NCBI GenBank assembly: GCA_023101725.1
Contig: JALJCO010001445.1
Location: 150,184 to 214,183 of the forward strand
DNA from: Atherinomorus stipes
Taxonomy: Eukaryota; Chordata; Actinopteri; Atheriniformes; Atherinidae
Direction: 5' to 3'
Length of the DNA stretch: 64,000 nucleotides
Part shown: in pieces, positions 1 to 14,000 of the stretch
Layout: each line of letters opens with the position of its first letter
How positions within the stretch are numbered: the stretch's first letter is position 1
The notes under the pieces: generated by a model
The model's input: the letters and a program-made list of their open reading frames with translations, nothing else
Told to the model about the DNA's origin: nothing
Databases searched by the model: none
Made by a program: the position numbers and the translations under genes

Positions 1-284
1 TGGAGAAATGGGGGTGGGATTTAATAAGTTTTTGCTTCTTCCCACTTTCCTTCAGGCATGTTGTATATTTTGTTTTGTTACATAAGTTTGGACATAGCTG
101 TTGTTGTTTTGTTGTTTTCTTTGTGATAAGATGATCAGCTATGTAAGTGGTCATCTTCTTGTGTTCTATGAAAACATATTGCTTGAAATGAATAAACAAA
201 ATAATAAAATACAGATTTTAAATCAGAGGATTACAGTGAGGCTTTATTGATGGGTTGTCTAAAAAGTGTATTTCTTGCTTTGAA

Positions 285-287
<3 letters not shown>

Positions 288-373
<86 letters not shown>
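288..373. repeat. (TA)n microsatellite with (GT)n tail
   Basis: About 75 bp of uninterrupted TA dinucleotides run into five GT units. This is a simple repeat with no coding potential. Confidence 0.97.
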
Positions 374-1670
374 ACAATTATTTTTAATCAATCAAATCCA
401 AAGAGTCGTAGCTTCCCAGTGGTGTGTTGAAAATACAATCACTTCTGCACAGCATTTTGACTGTGTATGGCAGTTGGAAGAGTAAGGACGGTGATCAGTC
501 ATGACGTTTTTACTGGCTGGGTCTTGCACTGCTGCATGAGAAGTTGCAGAGTGAGACATCAGACAGTTCATTTTGGGGAGATCATTGAAGTCTGAAAAAC
601 AGACTTGTGAATCCTGTGTTACAGGTGAGCAACGACCTGTTGCTCAAAATGTCAAAATGCCATTTTGCACTACAGGTTGAAATTCTTGTCAACCTACAAG
701 GCGACTATTCATTACCTTCCTGTTATGAGTAGAGATGCGCAAGAGCATCAAGACATTTGCCCGTCTGACTCTGAGTCAAGTCAAAACATCTGTGGAGAAG
801 AGTAAAGTCTCACAAAACCCTCCTGTGTGGTGCTCACCTGTGAAATTCCACTAAAGCCACAAAAATGTGGACTGGAGCCAGAGAGACACAAGTGGATTTA
901 TGGTCATGTTAGCTCAAAAACGATGTGGTTCTGACCATAGCTCTCTCTTTACAGGCTTATCTAAATAAGCTCAATTTAATTAACATCTACTGGATATAAT
1001 CTATGTGAAATCACTATTAGCAGTTCCTTCTTCAGTTGGACTGTTGGACAAGTAACTTTGGAAAAGCACTTACATATATTTTCAGCTGATTAAAGGAAGT
1101 GCATGCTTTACATCTTAAAACAACTCGTGAGCAAACATTACCTCACTGCAAATGTAGTAATATAATTCACCTGTCATTTTCTTTATTACATATATTAAAC
1201 AAATTTTATTCCAAATTTAAAAAGTGGCTGCAGCGCAAAACCTGTCAACACTGCTGGGAAGCAGAAACTATTAATCCTCTGTGTTGGAGCTTGTGGACAG
1301 GTTTGGCCTTGTATTGCTCGGCTGAAGTCCAGCCAGGTTTGGCTCGCTTCTTCGAGTGGTGGAGAAGCTGGATTAAATCCAGCCCAGCTACAAATCTCAC
1401 TACTGTATAGACAGCATTAGCATAGCAGGCAAAACATGTGAGATGTCATGTCTGACAAAGAGAGGTTAATGTTTTATATGAAAACTTCTATCTTAAGAAG
1501 CATCTTTATCTCTTATTCGATGATGATACTGTATGTTGGTGCATACAGTAATTATTCATTATCTTCTAGCTATCATATGCCTGGCCCTCTGAGCTTCTTA
1601 TCACACATGACAGTATTATCCTTCTAATAACATGAAATCTATCTCATTAGATCAATTTAAGCCCAGTACA
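374..1670. other. Non-coding stretch, nothing recognised
   Basis: A 103-codon open frame at 1099-1410 shows no domain, no codon-bias signature and no splice context, and I treat it as chance. If trabd2a extends leftwards, this would be intronic or intergenic DNA of that gene. Confidence 0.5.
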
Positions 1671-2126
1671 AGAGATGTCCCGATACCATTTTTGCTCTCC
1701 TGATACCACTTCCGATACTTGTGCTTTGGGTATCAGCCAATACTGAGTACCAATACCTTTGTAAAACATGAAAGAATACATCAAATTGAAGTTTTTTATC
1801 TATAAATGCAGTCTTGCTGGTGGGAGAATCCAGTATAAAATACTGCCACACCACCGACATGATTACTAACTAGCTCCTTGTCTAATTGGTGTCAGGGGAT
1901 GAGTTCTTCCTCGCCCGTCTAAACCAACAGGGTCCACGACAGCGCAACTGCTTTTAGAGCGTTGAAGAAGAACTGTGTCAGAGGTAACAGAGCTGATAAG
2001 TGAATAGATCCTTATTTCATAATAAAATATGTAGTACTTACGCGGACTCATGAACTCCACTGATACCAGCATTCTCGGCAGTATCAGAGACATTTCCAAT
2101 AGTGGTTTCGGTATCGGAACAACTCT
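1671..2126. mobile_element. hAT-type MITE with 'GATGTCCCGATACC' ends
   Basis: The left end reads AGAGATGTCCCGATACC and the right end, reverse-complemented, reads AGAGTTGTTCCGATACC, giving diverged terminal inverted repeats about 450 bp apart. Such 'TGTCCCGATAC' ends are typical of non-autonomous hAT elements in teleosts (family knowledge). No transposase is inside, and I see no clear 8-bp target duplication. Confidence 0.65.
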
Positions 2127-4399
2127 TCAAACAAATGAGTGTAAAATCAGGGTGCCCTAAAGTTCCAGGTGGCTATAATTAACTTATAATTCCCTTAAAA
2201 TTTACTTTGAGCTTATTATGTGACATAATATAACATAATAATGTCTTATTATGACATAATAGTTCCACTACAATAAACATTTGAGGATAAAAAAAAAAAA
2301 AAAAAAAGTTATTCTTAGCTACTTTGGTTGTTTACAAGTTATGTTCAGCTGTTTGTATTCTACTGATGTTGTATGTGGTAAGAAAATATAAAAGATCTGT
2401 ATCAGTTAAGGGATTTTTTTTTTTTTTTTTTTACGTAGTCAGAACTTCTGCAAAACAGTATGTGCATTTGGATGAAGTGCTGTAATCTGAAGTTTAATGT
2501 AACTGGAGGAAAACAGGGAATTGAGACTGAGTCAGAATAAAATACTGCTACATACACAATATGACATACAAAGTATTTTTTTCCAGTACAAGAGTATAAA
2601 TTACCCTAAAATGAGCATGTACTGTATTTCTTCATTTGTACATGCTAATTCAGTGCTGATTGGTTGTAGTTTAGTAAACACAACAACCAATCAGGCCTCC
2701 ACTGCATTCAGCCTGCAAAAATCTTAAATTACACAATTGAGGGGGGTGAAAGCACTACACAAACTGAAAGTAACGCTGTAGTGACTTTTCCAACTCTTGT
2801 GTATACACATACATAGACAAAGCTTGTTAGCTTTGACATTGGAAATGATGAGTACATTAGTATTTAACTAGCTTTTTTTTTACTTAAAGGTGTAAGACTA
2901 CAGACTGAGTGTATTTTCCATCTTTCCTCATGAGGTGTTTATACTCAGCAAGCTTTCATAATCAGATGCTGGACCAGTGCGTGGAAACTCCTAGAATAAG
3001 CAGCGATGGAGGTATCTGCTATTTCATCTGTAACTACATTCAAGGTTATTTTCATTTGTCGCCATCTAGTTACGATACATTAATCAGTGGAAAAAAATCA
3101 GGTGAGTCATAAATCAATTATAATGAACCCTGCTTAATTTGAGTGTTACCCTATTAACTGTGGCCAACCAAAACATTACAGTGAATTGTGGTTTTTGTAA
3201 TTAGAATCACTTTATTTGACATTTTGAGTATGAACAAAACTGCACAGAAGGTGTAATGGTGCAAAATACGAAGTGGACAAGTCAAAGCGGAGGAATGTTC
3301 AAGGAAAATCTGTTGGGTTTTTTTCCTAGAAAAAAAAAAAAAAACAATGACTGTGTCACTCAACTATTTATACAAAGTGTAGAGATCCCAGAGAATATTT
3401 GACTTGGTTGTGAAGAATAAATTCTATTCAAATCCATGCAAAGGTTGATAAAGGGAGATTTTTCCTTTCTTTATGAAAATGATTAATTTATTTTCTATCA
3501 GGTAGTAAAACTGTCAGATGTTGCGTTCAACTTTTGAACAAAATGCAGAATTTTGACAAGTTTTTAACATAACTCTTTTTTTAGGCTCATTTTGAATGTT
3601 CCCAACAACAAAATTAGAAAAGTCAAGATAGGGGCAACAAAAGACTGAAAAAGTTGTGTTTGTTTGGTGAACTAACTATGTTATGCTGCTACAGAACAGT
3701 AATATCACTGACAATAAAAGTAGCATTATATAACCAGTAATATAAATGATGAAAGAAAAACTGTGAAGGTTTTAGGGATTTCACGGTTCATGGTTAAACA
3801 ATATTTAGGTACTATAACAGCATGGTTCCACACTAAAAGAGTCTGGGTGTTAAACTGACCAACAGCAGCAGTTTAGACATACTGTATGTCACCCCCCACT
3901 ACACGTACAGTATTTGCTGCTTTACATGCACACAACTACTGTGCAGTTGGAGATTTATGTCAAACAAGAATGGGAAATTAAATCATTTACACCAGACTGT
4001 CCCCTCACTTTCCACACATTTACCAACAGAAAAAGCAGGCTCTGTAACAGTTAACTAGAGGTCAAATTAGATTAAGGTGCAGGGCTCCAGACTAACTTTC
4101 AGCACTGGCTGCACCGGTGCGCCTAACTTTGTAATTTCGGTGCACCAGCAAAAAGTTTTGGAGCAACACAATGTTTCCAGCATCACTGTATGCAGCTCAT
4201 TTTAATCCAGTTTAAGGATTTTCTTTTAATCATTTTACAGACAGTGATGGTTATTGAAGTTACTATGAACAATAATGAGGTTTAGAAAACTGTTTATCTT
4301 TAATGTTGTCAGAAAACAAAACATTTTTAGGGAAAAGCTTCACTGAACTTCATGAAACTAAACATTTCAAACTGAAATGTCTTGACGTTGTGAAGCTTC
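2127..4399. other. Non-coding stretch with a CCAAT inverted repeat and A/T runs
   Basis: It holds poly-A at about 2288-2308, poly-T at about 2414-2433 and an inverted CCAAT-like repeat at 2656-2694. No gene or exon is recognisable, and frames under 70 codons are taken as chance. Confidence 0.5.
2656..2694. repeat. Perfect 12-bp inverted repeat carrying two inverted CCAAT motifs
   Basis: CTGATTGGTTGT (2656-2667) and its exact complement ACAACCAATCAG (2683-2694) flank a 15-nt spacer. Each arm holds an ATTGG/CCAAT core. It could form a cruciform or be a pair of NF-Y-like sites, but no promoter is evident nearby. Confidence 0.8.
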
Positions 4400-4988
4400 A
4401 GGATGGGCATATCGATACCCTGGATTTGCTACTTTGATAACAGCCAGACAAAATATCTGAATCGATACTTTTTTGAGTATTTAGATACCCACAGATACAA
4501 AATATGCATTTGTTTCCACATCTGAGAGTTTTAGAAATGAAATGATGTGAAAGCAGCCAGATCCTAGCTTCTGTATCACATGATGGAGGTGGCCTATCGG
4601 ATGTCATGATGCTGCTGCTAATGATGCAGGTTATTGCACATTATGTATTGATAAATTCATGATATTACTATTACATTTTATATTTGAACATTTTCCACTG
4701 AAAAAATTTAAATAATCTTAACCTGTACTTAAGTTATTTGATAACTAAAAGAAGTTTTTAATCTTATTTTTGTTTAATTTCTTCATCAGTATAATTTATT
4801 ATTGTTCCTCAAGTTTTACTTAAATCTAATATTGCCCTTGGATTTAAGATATTAATGCAAACTGCAGTCATGAGGTTTTTTTTTTTTTTTAAAGGGACCA
4901 AAGGTTTTTGGTATCGGTATCAATGAAAAAAGTACCAGAAACTACTGGTATCGTATCAACATGAAAAATTTCGGTATCGCCCATCCCT
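4400..4988. mobile_element. hAT-type MITE with 'GATGGGC..GATACC' ends
   Basis: Left end AGGATGGGCATATCGATACC and right end (reverse complement) AGGGATGGGCGATACC are inverted repeats. An exact 6-bp repeat, AGCTTC, abuts both ends (4394-4399 and 4989-4994), consistent with a target duplication, although hAT elements usually make 8 bp. It is non-autonomous, with internal sequence rich in 'GGTATCG' motifs. Confidence 0.75.
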
Positions 4989-6502
4989 AGCTTCTCTTTC
5001 AGATCCTAGAGCTCATTAGAGTTGGATTTCTTTGTTATTATTGCTATTAAATAACCTCTAGAACGCATTAGATAAAAGAACAAATCAAGAAAAATGTCTG
5101 ACTCAGTGAAGGAGGGACAGGGAGTATTTACAGTCAAAATTTTAACTGATGGGTCGGGTCGCAGGTTCTAGCCTACATCTACGGGTCGGGTCCAGATTTG
5201 ACCGGCAGATAACCGTGGAAACGGGTCGGGTTTGATAATCATGAAAACAGATTCAGATGGGTGCAGGTGGTAGTCTACAACTAGACGCGCAGCAGGACTT
5301 TGGATCTCTGTCAGGTCAGATGATGTCAATTACCGTCTAACACCACAAGAGGGCATTCTAGGTTTGTGGCAACTATATATTCTTCTCCGTGAACAAAGAT
5401 ACCCAAATAGCCTTATCTCAGCCAGAGTAGTTCATTTTAAACATTTGGCTTTACTGTCTGTGTGGTGAAACGAAATCTCAAAAAACATATTCATTCTTCT
5501 AATCTATGAAGTTTATGATAATTTACAGGCATTAAGATTAACAACAATATACTGATATTTTGCTGGTTCTTTATGCTTTAGTGATTTATGTCGCCACTCG
5601 TTTTTGTTTTGTCATTAAATAAAAAAACAATATTGATATTTTCCAGTAAGAAGTTATTAAGTATTAGTAGGCCAATAATATCAGACATCTATATATGAAA
5701 CCCTTTTCCAATACTTTATCTACCTGTTATGGCTGTAAAGTAGTTGCTCTTTATTGAAGAAAACTCTCCAGCAAAAACAGAAACAAATGGATCCATCTAA
5801 GCTGATCAAAACAGAATTCATGTGCATATAGAATGATACTATGATAGTCAATAATAATTTCAAAAGAAAAAAAGCATTTAGAAGAATATCTATTTTTGCA
5901 TCTGATGTTACATATTTATACTCATTTTAATCAAATATACTTCAATAATACCCTTTCTCACTGGCCAAAAAACCTGTTAAAGCCCGCAAACAATCCGCTT
6001 TTAGTGGCAGTGGGAAAGGCTCACCAACCCGCATCGACACCCATCGACCCACGTCAAACAAATCTGCAAGCGACGAGAGTTAAAAGTTCCCCGTGTGTGG
6101 CAACCCCACACTCGGGTCGAGATGCGAATTTACTTGATTAGGTTGAGCGGTATATACGCCGGGACATCGCGCCAGTCACCTTTCATATAACATACCAAAA
6201 CAACTCTGCTTCGGCCACAAATTCATGTCTCCTAAGTTCTATCTGCACAACAAAGTCATCCACTGATTTTCTGCCATTTTGAAGACAGACAAAAGTGCAA
6301 CAAGAAAGCAATGTAAAGATGACATGACTAGCTCTCCATTGTTTATTTTCCTGATTTCTGTTGCACGGATGCCATCATCAACGTGAACCCAGCGTGATGG
6401 CCTCATGCAGACATCCAGCGGTGGGAGCCAGCGGGGGATCAGACCTGGCTTTTTTTTTTGCCAATGGGAAAGGAGCTAAATGCCAATTATAAGCGGGTCG
6501 AC
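4989..6502. other. Non-coding; GGGTCGGGT-rich repeat remnants
   Basis: Three GGGTCGGGT motifs occur at about 5152-5232. A CpG-containing segment at about 5975-6160 carries complementary CCCGCATCGAC/CATCGACCC motifs. These look like parts of a dispersed transposon related to the palindromic end near 6480-6540, but I cannot define borders. No gene is recognised. Confidence 0.35.
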
Positions 6503-6539
6503 CAGGTTCACATGGGTTTGAAAAACCCATGTGAACCTG
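6503..6539. repeat. Perfect 17-bp hairpin (loop of 3)
   Basis: CAGGTTCACATGGGTTT is followed by GAA and then its exact reverse complement, giving a 37-nt perfect stem-loop. It may be the palindromic end of a small transposon or the product of a template-switch mutation. No transcription signal is seen. Confidence 0.95.
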
Positions 6540-6545
6540 CTCATT

Positions 6546-9500
6546 TCAGAGGGAAAGCTGATTTTTTTCAACCATTAAAGCATGACAGGTGAAGAACAAC
6601 TTCTTATTGACAGCAGCACATCAGGTTTGTAATCATATAAAAGTCATTACTTTCTTTTTTATGTATATTTCATACAGCTTTCAAAACTTTGTTGAGAGAC
6701 AACTCACATGGGATTAAATTCCAACAGATACCAAACTGTTCAATGAAAATTTTAATCATATCGAAATGTGTCAGAGCCCGTTTGTGAGGGTCAATGAGCT
6801 GATATCCTGCATATTTGTACATGTTTTCATAAGCACTTTTGTGCTTTAAAAAAGCTTCCAGACTAAGCATAGTGTGCAGTTTTAAGTATCAAAGACTTGC
6901 TGGAGTGCAGCACAGTGTTGGTACTATGAGCCTGCACACATTTTCATGACCTAGTGTTAAGTCAAAGAGACAAGCTATTAAATCTCTTTTTGAGCTGCAA
7001 AAGCTTGAGTTACACAACCAGGAAAAGCCTGAGGCAGTCTCCACAAGTCAAACCCTACTCCAAAGGGGAGTATTACTATGTGTACTTTCAGGGATCTAAG
7101 CGCTTTTCCCTGGCACACAGTTGGCACCATCCAGCGGTGTCTGGTTCCATCCTCAATCAAATATACTTAACAAACAAAATGATGCAAACTGTTGAACTTA
7201 CTTACATAGAAATGGGAAATCTAATTTGTTCTAATTTGTTAACTTATTCTAATTTGATATGAGGAACAGCAGCAAAGGAAGAAGTTTTTAAAAACAAGAA
7301 GAACATTTAATAAGTTCTTTATAAATATTGAAGGAAATAACCAACTTGATATAACTTATTCACTCTTGAAATGTGATTTTTTTTTTTTTTTTTTTTTTAC
7401 ATTTTCAGGCAGCATAGTGATAAACATTGATTTTTCTGTATGGCATGCACAAGTAAATTTTAAACATAGAAACAGCTGGCATGCATCACCTCCTTATTCC
7501 ACTACAAAAGCAAATTCAACCCATTCAGTATAGACTCAGCATTTTCCCATGTGAGTCAAAAATACAGCAAACAAATCCAAATGTTGCTTGGCTTTTGAGC
7601 TCTGTATTGTTTTTTTTTTTCTTGATAACTTGGTGATAGATTTCAATATCTGCTTATATACTTTTGAAAAGGGGGAGGGTGGTTAGAGGAACTCCACATC
7701 TCTGTCTCCGGTGTCATATAACCAGACAGATGGACAGATAATGTCTGAGGAAATGCCAGACATCTAATATGGGACTGTTTGGTCAACAGTGGAGAGGAAA
7801 TCAAGCACCTCACTGTGACATGAGAGCAGGGACTCAAAGGAAGCCACGAGGACATGATGGAAATTCAATCATTGAATTGTATATGCGCATTAACATACAC
7901 ATATTCAAACAAGCCCTCCTTCATACCAAGACGTGAACTCTTGTAAACAGGCAGAGAAGTGCACATGTGCATGGAAACATTCATCCACACAAATAATAAT
8001 AAACAGCAATTACATGGACAGACAAATACGCCCCTCGCGCTGTAATTACACATGGAAAGTTTACTCCTGATCAAAGCAGAGTGAAAATTATTTCATAAAC
8101 AATCTAGGGACAAAAATACAAGTTGACCTAGTTCATAAGATTGCAAACAATTTCCACCGATATAAGTAAGCATAAATGCGTAATTCCGTGCAAGGCGTGA
8201 CTGAGACATAGGAGGGTAAATATTCAGGTACTATACTTAACAATAAATTACTGCATTCATTTACTACACTTTTTGTTTGAGAAATTGCATATTTCCTGTT
8301 AATATCTCATGTGATGACATTTTCTTGGCGTGACAGTTTCATTACTTCTTTAAAAATGCCCACATGATTCATAGTATGTCCAAATAGAAAATGAATACCC
8401 TTTAAGCTCCTATAAGCCAGGATGATTATTTGGCAGAGCATTAAACTTCCACATGAACAATACCTTAATGAGCTTAATAAATTCAAGAACAGGTTAAGCT
8501 TTATAGTTGCTCTTGTCTTTTTTTTTTCTCATTCCTTTGTTTGGCTGTGGGGCAGGGTGAGTATAACATGCACATTTAATCGCTGCAGGCCATTCTGCTC
8601 TGATAGCTCTGACCACAGTACTTTTGATTGGGAAAAATGAGCTCTAATTTGATTTTATTGTACATTTAATGCCAACATATGTTCTCTGCATTAGAAAATA
8701 GAAACTATACTGCTGTTTGGAAATGTAACAAGAACAGCACAACTTACCAAATTAAAATGTCGCGTGAAAGTTATTTCTTAAAATCTTACAGCTTAATCTT
8801 GTATAACAGGATATGAAGTTAAAATATGTGCCTTTACAGTACAAGGGGTTACACTAGTAGACTTAGGCCTACAAGAGTTACTATAGTCTGTCATCATTTC
8901 TGGAGTGGGGGGAAGACAAAACTTGAAGCAAATGTTGCAATGATAGTGCCCACAAAATCATTTTGATGGTAATCTTTTCTAAGTTGAGCTTGTGGGCAAA
9001 TTAAGGGTGTCACACTGAAGAGATATGTACTGTAAATTCTGCAGTGATTTAGAGTGGTACCAAGGCCTTTTATCATCATTCTTTTATTTTTTTACAGGAC
9101 AATATATAAAAAATTAACAAATAAGTATGGTGTGGCAGTGAAAACTTATCTTTCAACATAAAGATGGACCAGACACAAGTTCATTAGCATAAAACTTTAT
9201 GTAAGAAATAAAGTTTTGCATCTTAATTTTCAATGTCAAGATTTAGTACCACTGTTTTAATTGATCATTTCTTCAACATTTCGCATATTCACAATCAATT
9301 GTAAAAAACGAAGCCTTTAATACTTCATTTTGTGGTGGTGGCGATGTCATCTGTTGTTGCCTTATTAATGCTGCAGTTTTTACATGTTTGCAGTTATTCT
9401 AAGATCCCTTAGGCAATACTGCTTTAATGTTCTTATATAAAACAAATGCTGTGAACATATTCCTTGTACTATTAGCCATTTGCTGAAAGCAGCAAGTAGA

Positions 9501-10220
9501 GTTGCCTCACTGCAAGGCCATTTTCACCATGTAGCATGCTAGCTTAAATGATGTGGTTCCTCTAGTACCCCCCCCCCCCCCCCAAAAAAAAAAAAAAATA
9601 GGAGTCTTGATTTTGTGTAAGATTCAACTAAGATAGATCAAATTTAATGCTAATTTTCTTGCTTTTGAACAGAGCCAAGCTAGTTGTTTGTTTTCATGCT
9701 TTCAGCTAAGTAGCTTAGCATTTTTCTCCTGATTTTTCTCATATATACTTGCATTCTCTCATTTTCCGTGTCAATTTGCTACCTAATCTTATCATAGACA
9801 GGGTTTGAGAGAATTTTTATTTATGTGTGAACTGAGCAAAGGCTAGCTTAAAGTTCTGCATATGCTAGGTCAAAAATTAAGGGGAGGCCCCTGTTTTTTT
9901 CATCAACTGGTCAATTTTGGGATTTTTGTTTTTTTCCATCCTTCAACATGCTTTCTTTCAGACTTGTAAAAAAAAACATCCAAAATAGACATTTTAGGGG
10001 TTTATTTCATGATACTTTGTCTGATGCCCAAATCCCATCAAAATGCAGCTGAAATTACCGTTTTCTCAAAATTAGTTTTTTCTCTTACTCTGGTTAAAAA
10101 ATCTCCACTTCAGGAGCACTTACAGAAACCAAACTTTCAAGTTTTGCTCCTGACTGTATTCTTAGAGTTTTTACTGGAGGATTTTTTTTTGTATGTCATT
10201 TACAGCCTGATTTATAGAAC
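6546..10220. other. Non-coding stretch with homopolymers
   Basis: No exon or repeat family is recognised. It includes poly-T at about 7378-7398 and a poly-C to poly-A run at 9568-9598. The open frames (for example 6954-7262 and 7643-7855) have no recognisable content. Confidence 0.45.
9568..9598. repeat. C16 followed directly by A15
   Basis: A run of 16 C passes straight into 15 A. It is a homopolymer junction prone to slippage and to assembly error. Confidence 0.9.
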
Positions 10221-10228
10221 ATTTCATC

Positions 10229-11039
10229 AAGGGCTGGGCGATATACAAATTTACCGACACCGACATTTACAGCGATAAACGTCATTTTTTTCCCATGTCG
10301 GTATGTTCGGTGCTGCGGCTTCTTTAAGAAAGCAGGCAGTGGAATTGCCGCACGGGACGTTTTTGTTCTCTCAAACTTGCCATCGTTTCTTATAACGTGA
10401 CGTTCCTGCACTGGAGCTCTGTGTTTTTCAACATCATTTGCATGTTTTCTGTACAACATATGTCTGTAAATGATCAGTGACGTTTATTTGATGTCAGTGT
10501 AAAGTGATAAACGTTTGAAGGAACGTTGTTTGTGTTAAACATTTTGACAATGGTAGTGATGCTGCAGTAATTGCGTTAGCCTGCCTATGGGTTTTTCAAT
10601 ATTAAGTTAGCATTCATGCTAATCGATAGTCATGTGCATTTAATGGGAGACTCAGCAGTGGTTTTCATGGATGGACACAAAGTAATATTTGCTCATATGT
10701 AAATAAGAATCTCACTCATTTGAGTTAATCAATTTAATAATTAATCATTAGTTCATTAACTGGTATATTTATATGTTTGTATTTCAGTTTCACAGTACTT
10801 CTCATATGTCCAAAACATCTTCTGGGTGTTTATTAAGGAACCTGTTAATCTATCTGCCAAACAAGAAGTCACGTGAAGATCCAGTTAAGGCAGAATATCT
10901 GTTTTAATAAAATGAAAATAAAAGTAGTTTTGTCCCATTTGGCTGGTTTCTAGGTAGGTTTATCGTCCATTTATCGTTGCCGAGGTGAACTGCTCAATAT
11001 ATCGTGATAATTATTTTTGGCCATTATCGCCCAGCCCTA
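10229..11039. mobile_element. hAT MITE with exact 8-bp target-site duplication
   Basis: The ends are inverted repeats: AAGGGCTGGGCGATA on the left, and TAGGGCTGGGCGATAA from the complement on the right. ATTTCATC is present immediately before (10221-10228) and after (11040-11047), an exact 8-bp duplication diagnostic of hAT insertion. The 811-bp body has no transposase and is a non-autonomous copy. The intact duplication suggests a fairly recent insertion. Confidence 0.92.
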
Positions 11040-11047
11040 ATTTCATC

Positions 11048-14000
11048 CCAAAAATATGCCAAAAAATGTTTGTGTTTTGTTTTTTTCTGGTCATTGACAG
11101 TATTCTAAATTGTGAAATGATAACTAGAGATATCCAAAATCCCCATTGTAAAAACTTTTGGCTTTAGTATGTGAACAAAATTAAAAAGGAACTTTGAACC
11201 TGGTTTAATCCAGTGTTTAGACTATTTTTCCTAGAAGGGTATGCAAATTAGCGCATTTTTGGCTATATAACACCTCATTTTCATATTTCAACATAAAACA
11301 TCAGAAAACTTGCAATACATAAAATGATAGCCCTAGTGTGAGGAATAAACCAGGAGAGTTTCATGGTGATACCAGTAGTTAATTTTTTTCGCTTTTGCCT
11401 GTAGTGTTGCCTTAAAGACTTTACTGATGTTGATTGTTCATTTTTAATAGGGTAAAATGCTGTGGATGAGGTAACGGAACTCTGAAATGATGACAGACCC
11501 ACCAGTAATAAAATAAAATATTATTCAATCTTAAATATTAATGAAAACTCAACAACCTTAAAGTGGGGTGCACCTCTAGGTTTGGCCAAGGGACTTGCCT
11601 ATCAGACCTTTGCTTCTGCATTGGTAGGCAGAGGGAATGGGGGTTGTCTTAGGAGTGAGGCGGAATTGTTTATCTTCAAATAATCTTGCTGTGCTTTCTG
11701 AAATGCAAGGTTGGTAAGGGTTGCTTTAAGGATGGCTTTTCTGTCTTCTTTCAGTCTCGATAATACTTGCCACTTTGTGGCATCAACTGTTCTTTCCAAT
11801 AAATTGTCATTCAGGGTAGAGCCCCTAGCTTATATGTGACCTCCCTGATAATAACAGACATCTTCCAGCAAATCTGCAGATTCAGCCAACTGTATATTGA
11901 TTTATTCATTGCTAAAGTCTATATGTTTGAGCCACAAGAACTTTGCCTTTGTTGCTTTAATTGAAAACATACCCTACTGTCTGAGTCCAAAACATTTTTC
12001 CTGACTCAGAGTTCAAGATGATTTGTTAATAAGAGTTTATCTAAACTTTTAAATTTAAGTTTAAGGAAGCTGAACAAGGACACAAGTTAAAACAGTTGCA
12101 ATGATTAGTTTTGAATACAAGAAGACAGGGAGATATAACAGGTCAAGATCAAATGTTCAATGTTGCTTTAGGCAAAATTTATGTTAAGTTTTTCTTGGTA
12201 AAAAAAAAAAAGCTCTCTGATATTTTAGGCTAAGAAAGAGGTGCACTAAAACAACCAAAGAGAGAGGAGAACTAAAAGAGTGGCAACAACTGAATTTCTC
12301 CATCAAAAGGGAAAAACATTATTCAGACTCTGACAACTTAGCATTTCTTTAATGTTATAAATGTGGGTTTTGTTTGGATTTCATCAGACCTCGCATTGTG
12401 TAACCCTGCAGATCTGTAGCCTGTCAGTTCAACTCAAAAGGAAACACGGCAACTGGGGTTTCAAGGTTGTCAAACAGAGGTAACGTCATGATACCTTTAA
12501 TGGAGATGGAGTCACGCCTTCCCTCTTAAATGGTTCTTCTACTGATCTCAGTCTGCATCTCAGCACTCCTTGTTCTCCTGGCCATGAATGAACTAAATGG
12601 GCTTCAAACATTCCTTCTCTGCTCTCATAGACGTACACTGAGACCTGCATTCATCACATCTCCATGCACCATTACTCCCAGTGATGGGAGGGAAGAAACA
12701 ACACTTTCATTAGCAGGTCTGCACCACTGAGGTGTGGAATGTCCCGTGGGTATCTAACAACAGTGACACAGAAAGCTGGCCTTCATGTGGTTATTGTCGT
12801 CCTTGAAAAGCTCACTTAGTGTAATGGGCAAGGCTGAACCCGCTCTTCAAAAGAGTCGGGGCACCGTACAAGAATAAGAGCAGTCATGCTTAGCCAGATT
12901 AGAGATCTGACAAAAGAAAGTATAATTCATTGTGGTTTGATAATAATGAGCTAAAGGGCTTCATTTGTATTGACAGGCAAATAGTTTATGAAAATAAATG
13001 TTAGGTAGTCTGAGTTTGCCTCATGAAGCCAATTACCAATATGTTCTGCATTTTTTTCTTTAATAAAGACTTCTTTTAAGATAGTAACAATCAAAACTAT
13101 AACAAAAAGCCAATCCAGGGTTCAGTAAACTGGTGGTTGACACCAGGTCCAACTTTGCTAAAGCTTTTTCAGGATTAAATTTCAGTACAGTCCCAAAGGC
13201 GCTTCTTTCCAGCGTGGAAATCAGAAACAAAGGGCCCAGCTAATGGTGCAATCATCCAACCAACTGCACAAAGGCTTTGTTTTGATATTTCACTGACTAA
13301 GAGAATGTCTGGTTCAACTGTGGCTCCAAATTCTCTGAACTACATATCATCTGGCCTGTCGGACGTAAGCAAGCAGGCAGGATGCCATTCGGGGTTTGCA
13401 CTGAATGAGTGCAAGGAGAGAACTTTTCACTGCTTTAGTACTTCAAATATTTTCATTTTGTCCTTAGATCTGTTTCATGCCAGACACAAATGGCCAGTGA
13501 AAACATTACCGAGACTATTACAAAGTGTAAATGTGCCTCTATTTGTAGCTTGATTAAACATCTTTTTCAGTCAAGAATAGCGACTGAGGCGGCAGCATTG
13601 TTTCATCAAGCGTGTCTCTCACTCATCACACTCTGTCTGGACATCTTACAGTTGAGTTGAGCTAAAAGGATTTAAATGGAGCTGGCCTTTTCACCTGTGA
13701 GAAAAAAAAAAACCATGAGAGAAAGGTTTACTGCAATATCAAGGCAGCAGGGTGAAGGCGTCTGTCGAGCTGCTGGTGATAAGATTGAAACTGAGTGTGA
13801 AAGTTATGGAGTGCCAAGTTGTGTGCTGTTTTGGTGAAATGTCAGAATAGGGGTTGTTTATGGGACAGTAGAGTTCATTGTTAAGCTTTGTAGGGGTGCT
13901 GCAGAATAAATTCAGTGAAAGTTGGGATGATAAAGGGGTTACTATCTTCACAAATGTGCTGACAAGCCAAATTCAAACTTTTCGTTCTCCAATAGCCACT

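Noticed and set aside
1099..1410. 103-codon frame as a small gene
   Set aside because: No domain, signal peptide, codon bias or splice evidence, and it is AT-rich chance length.
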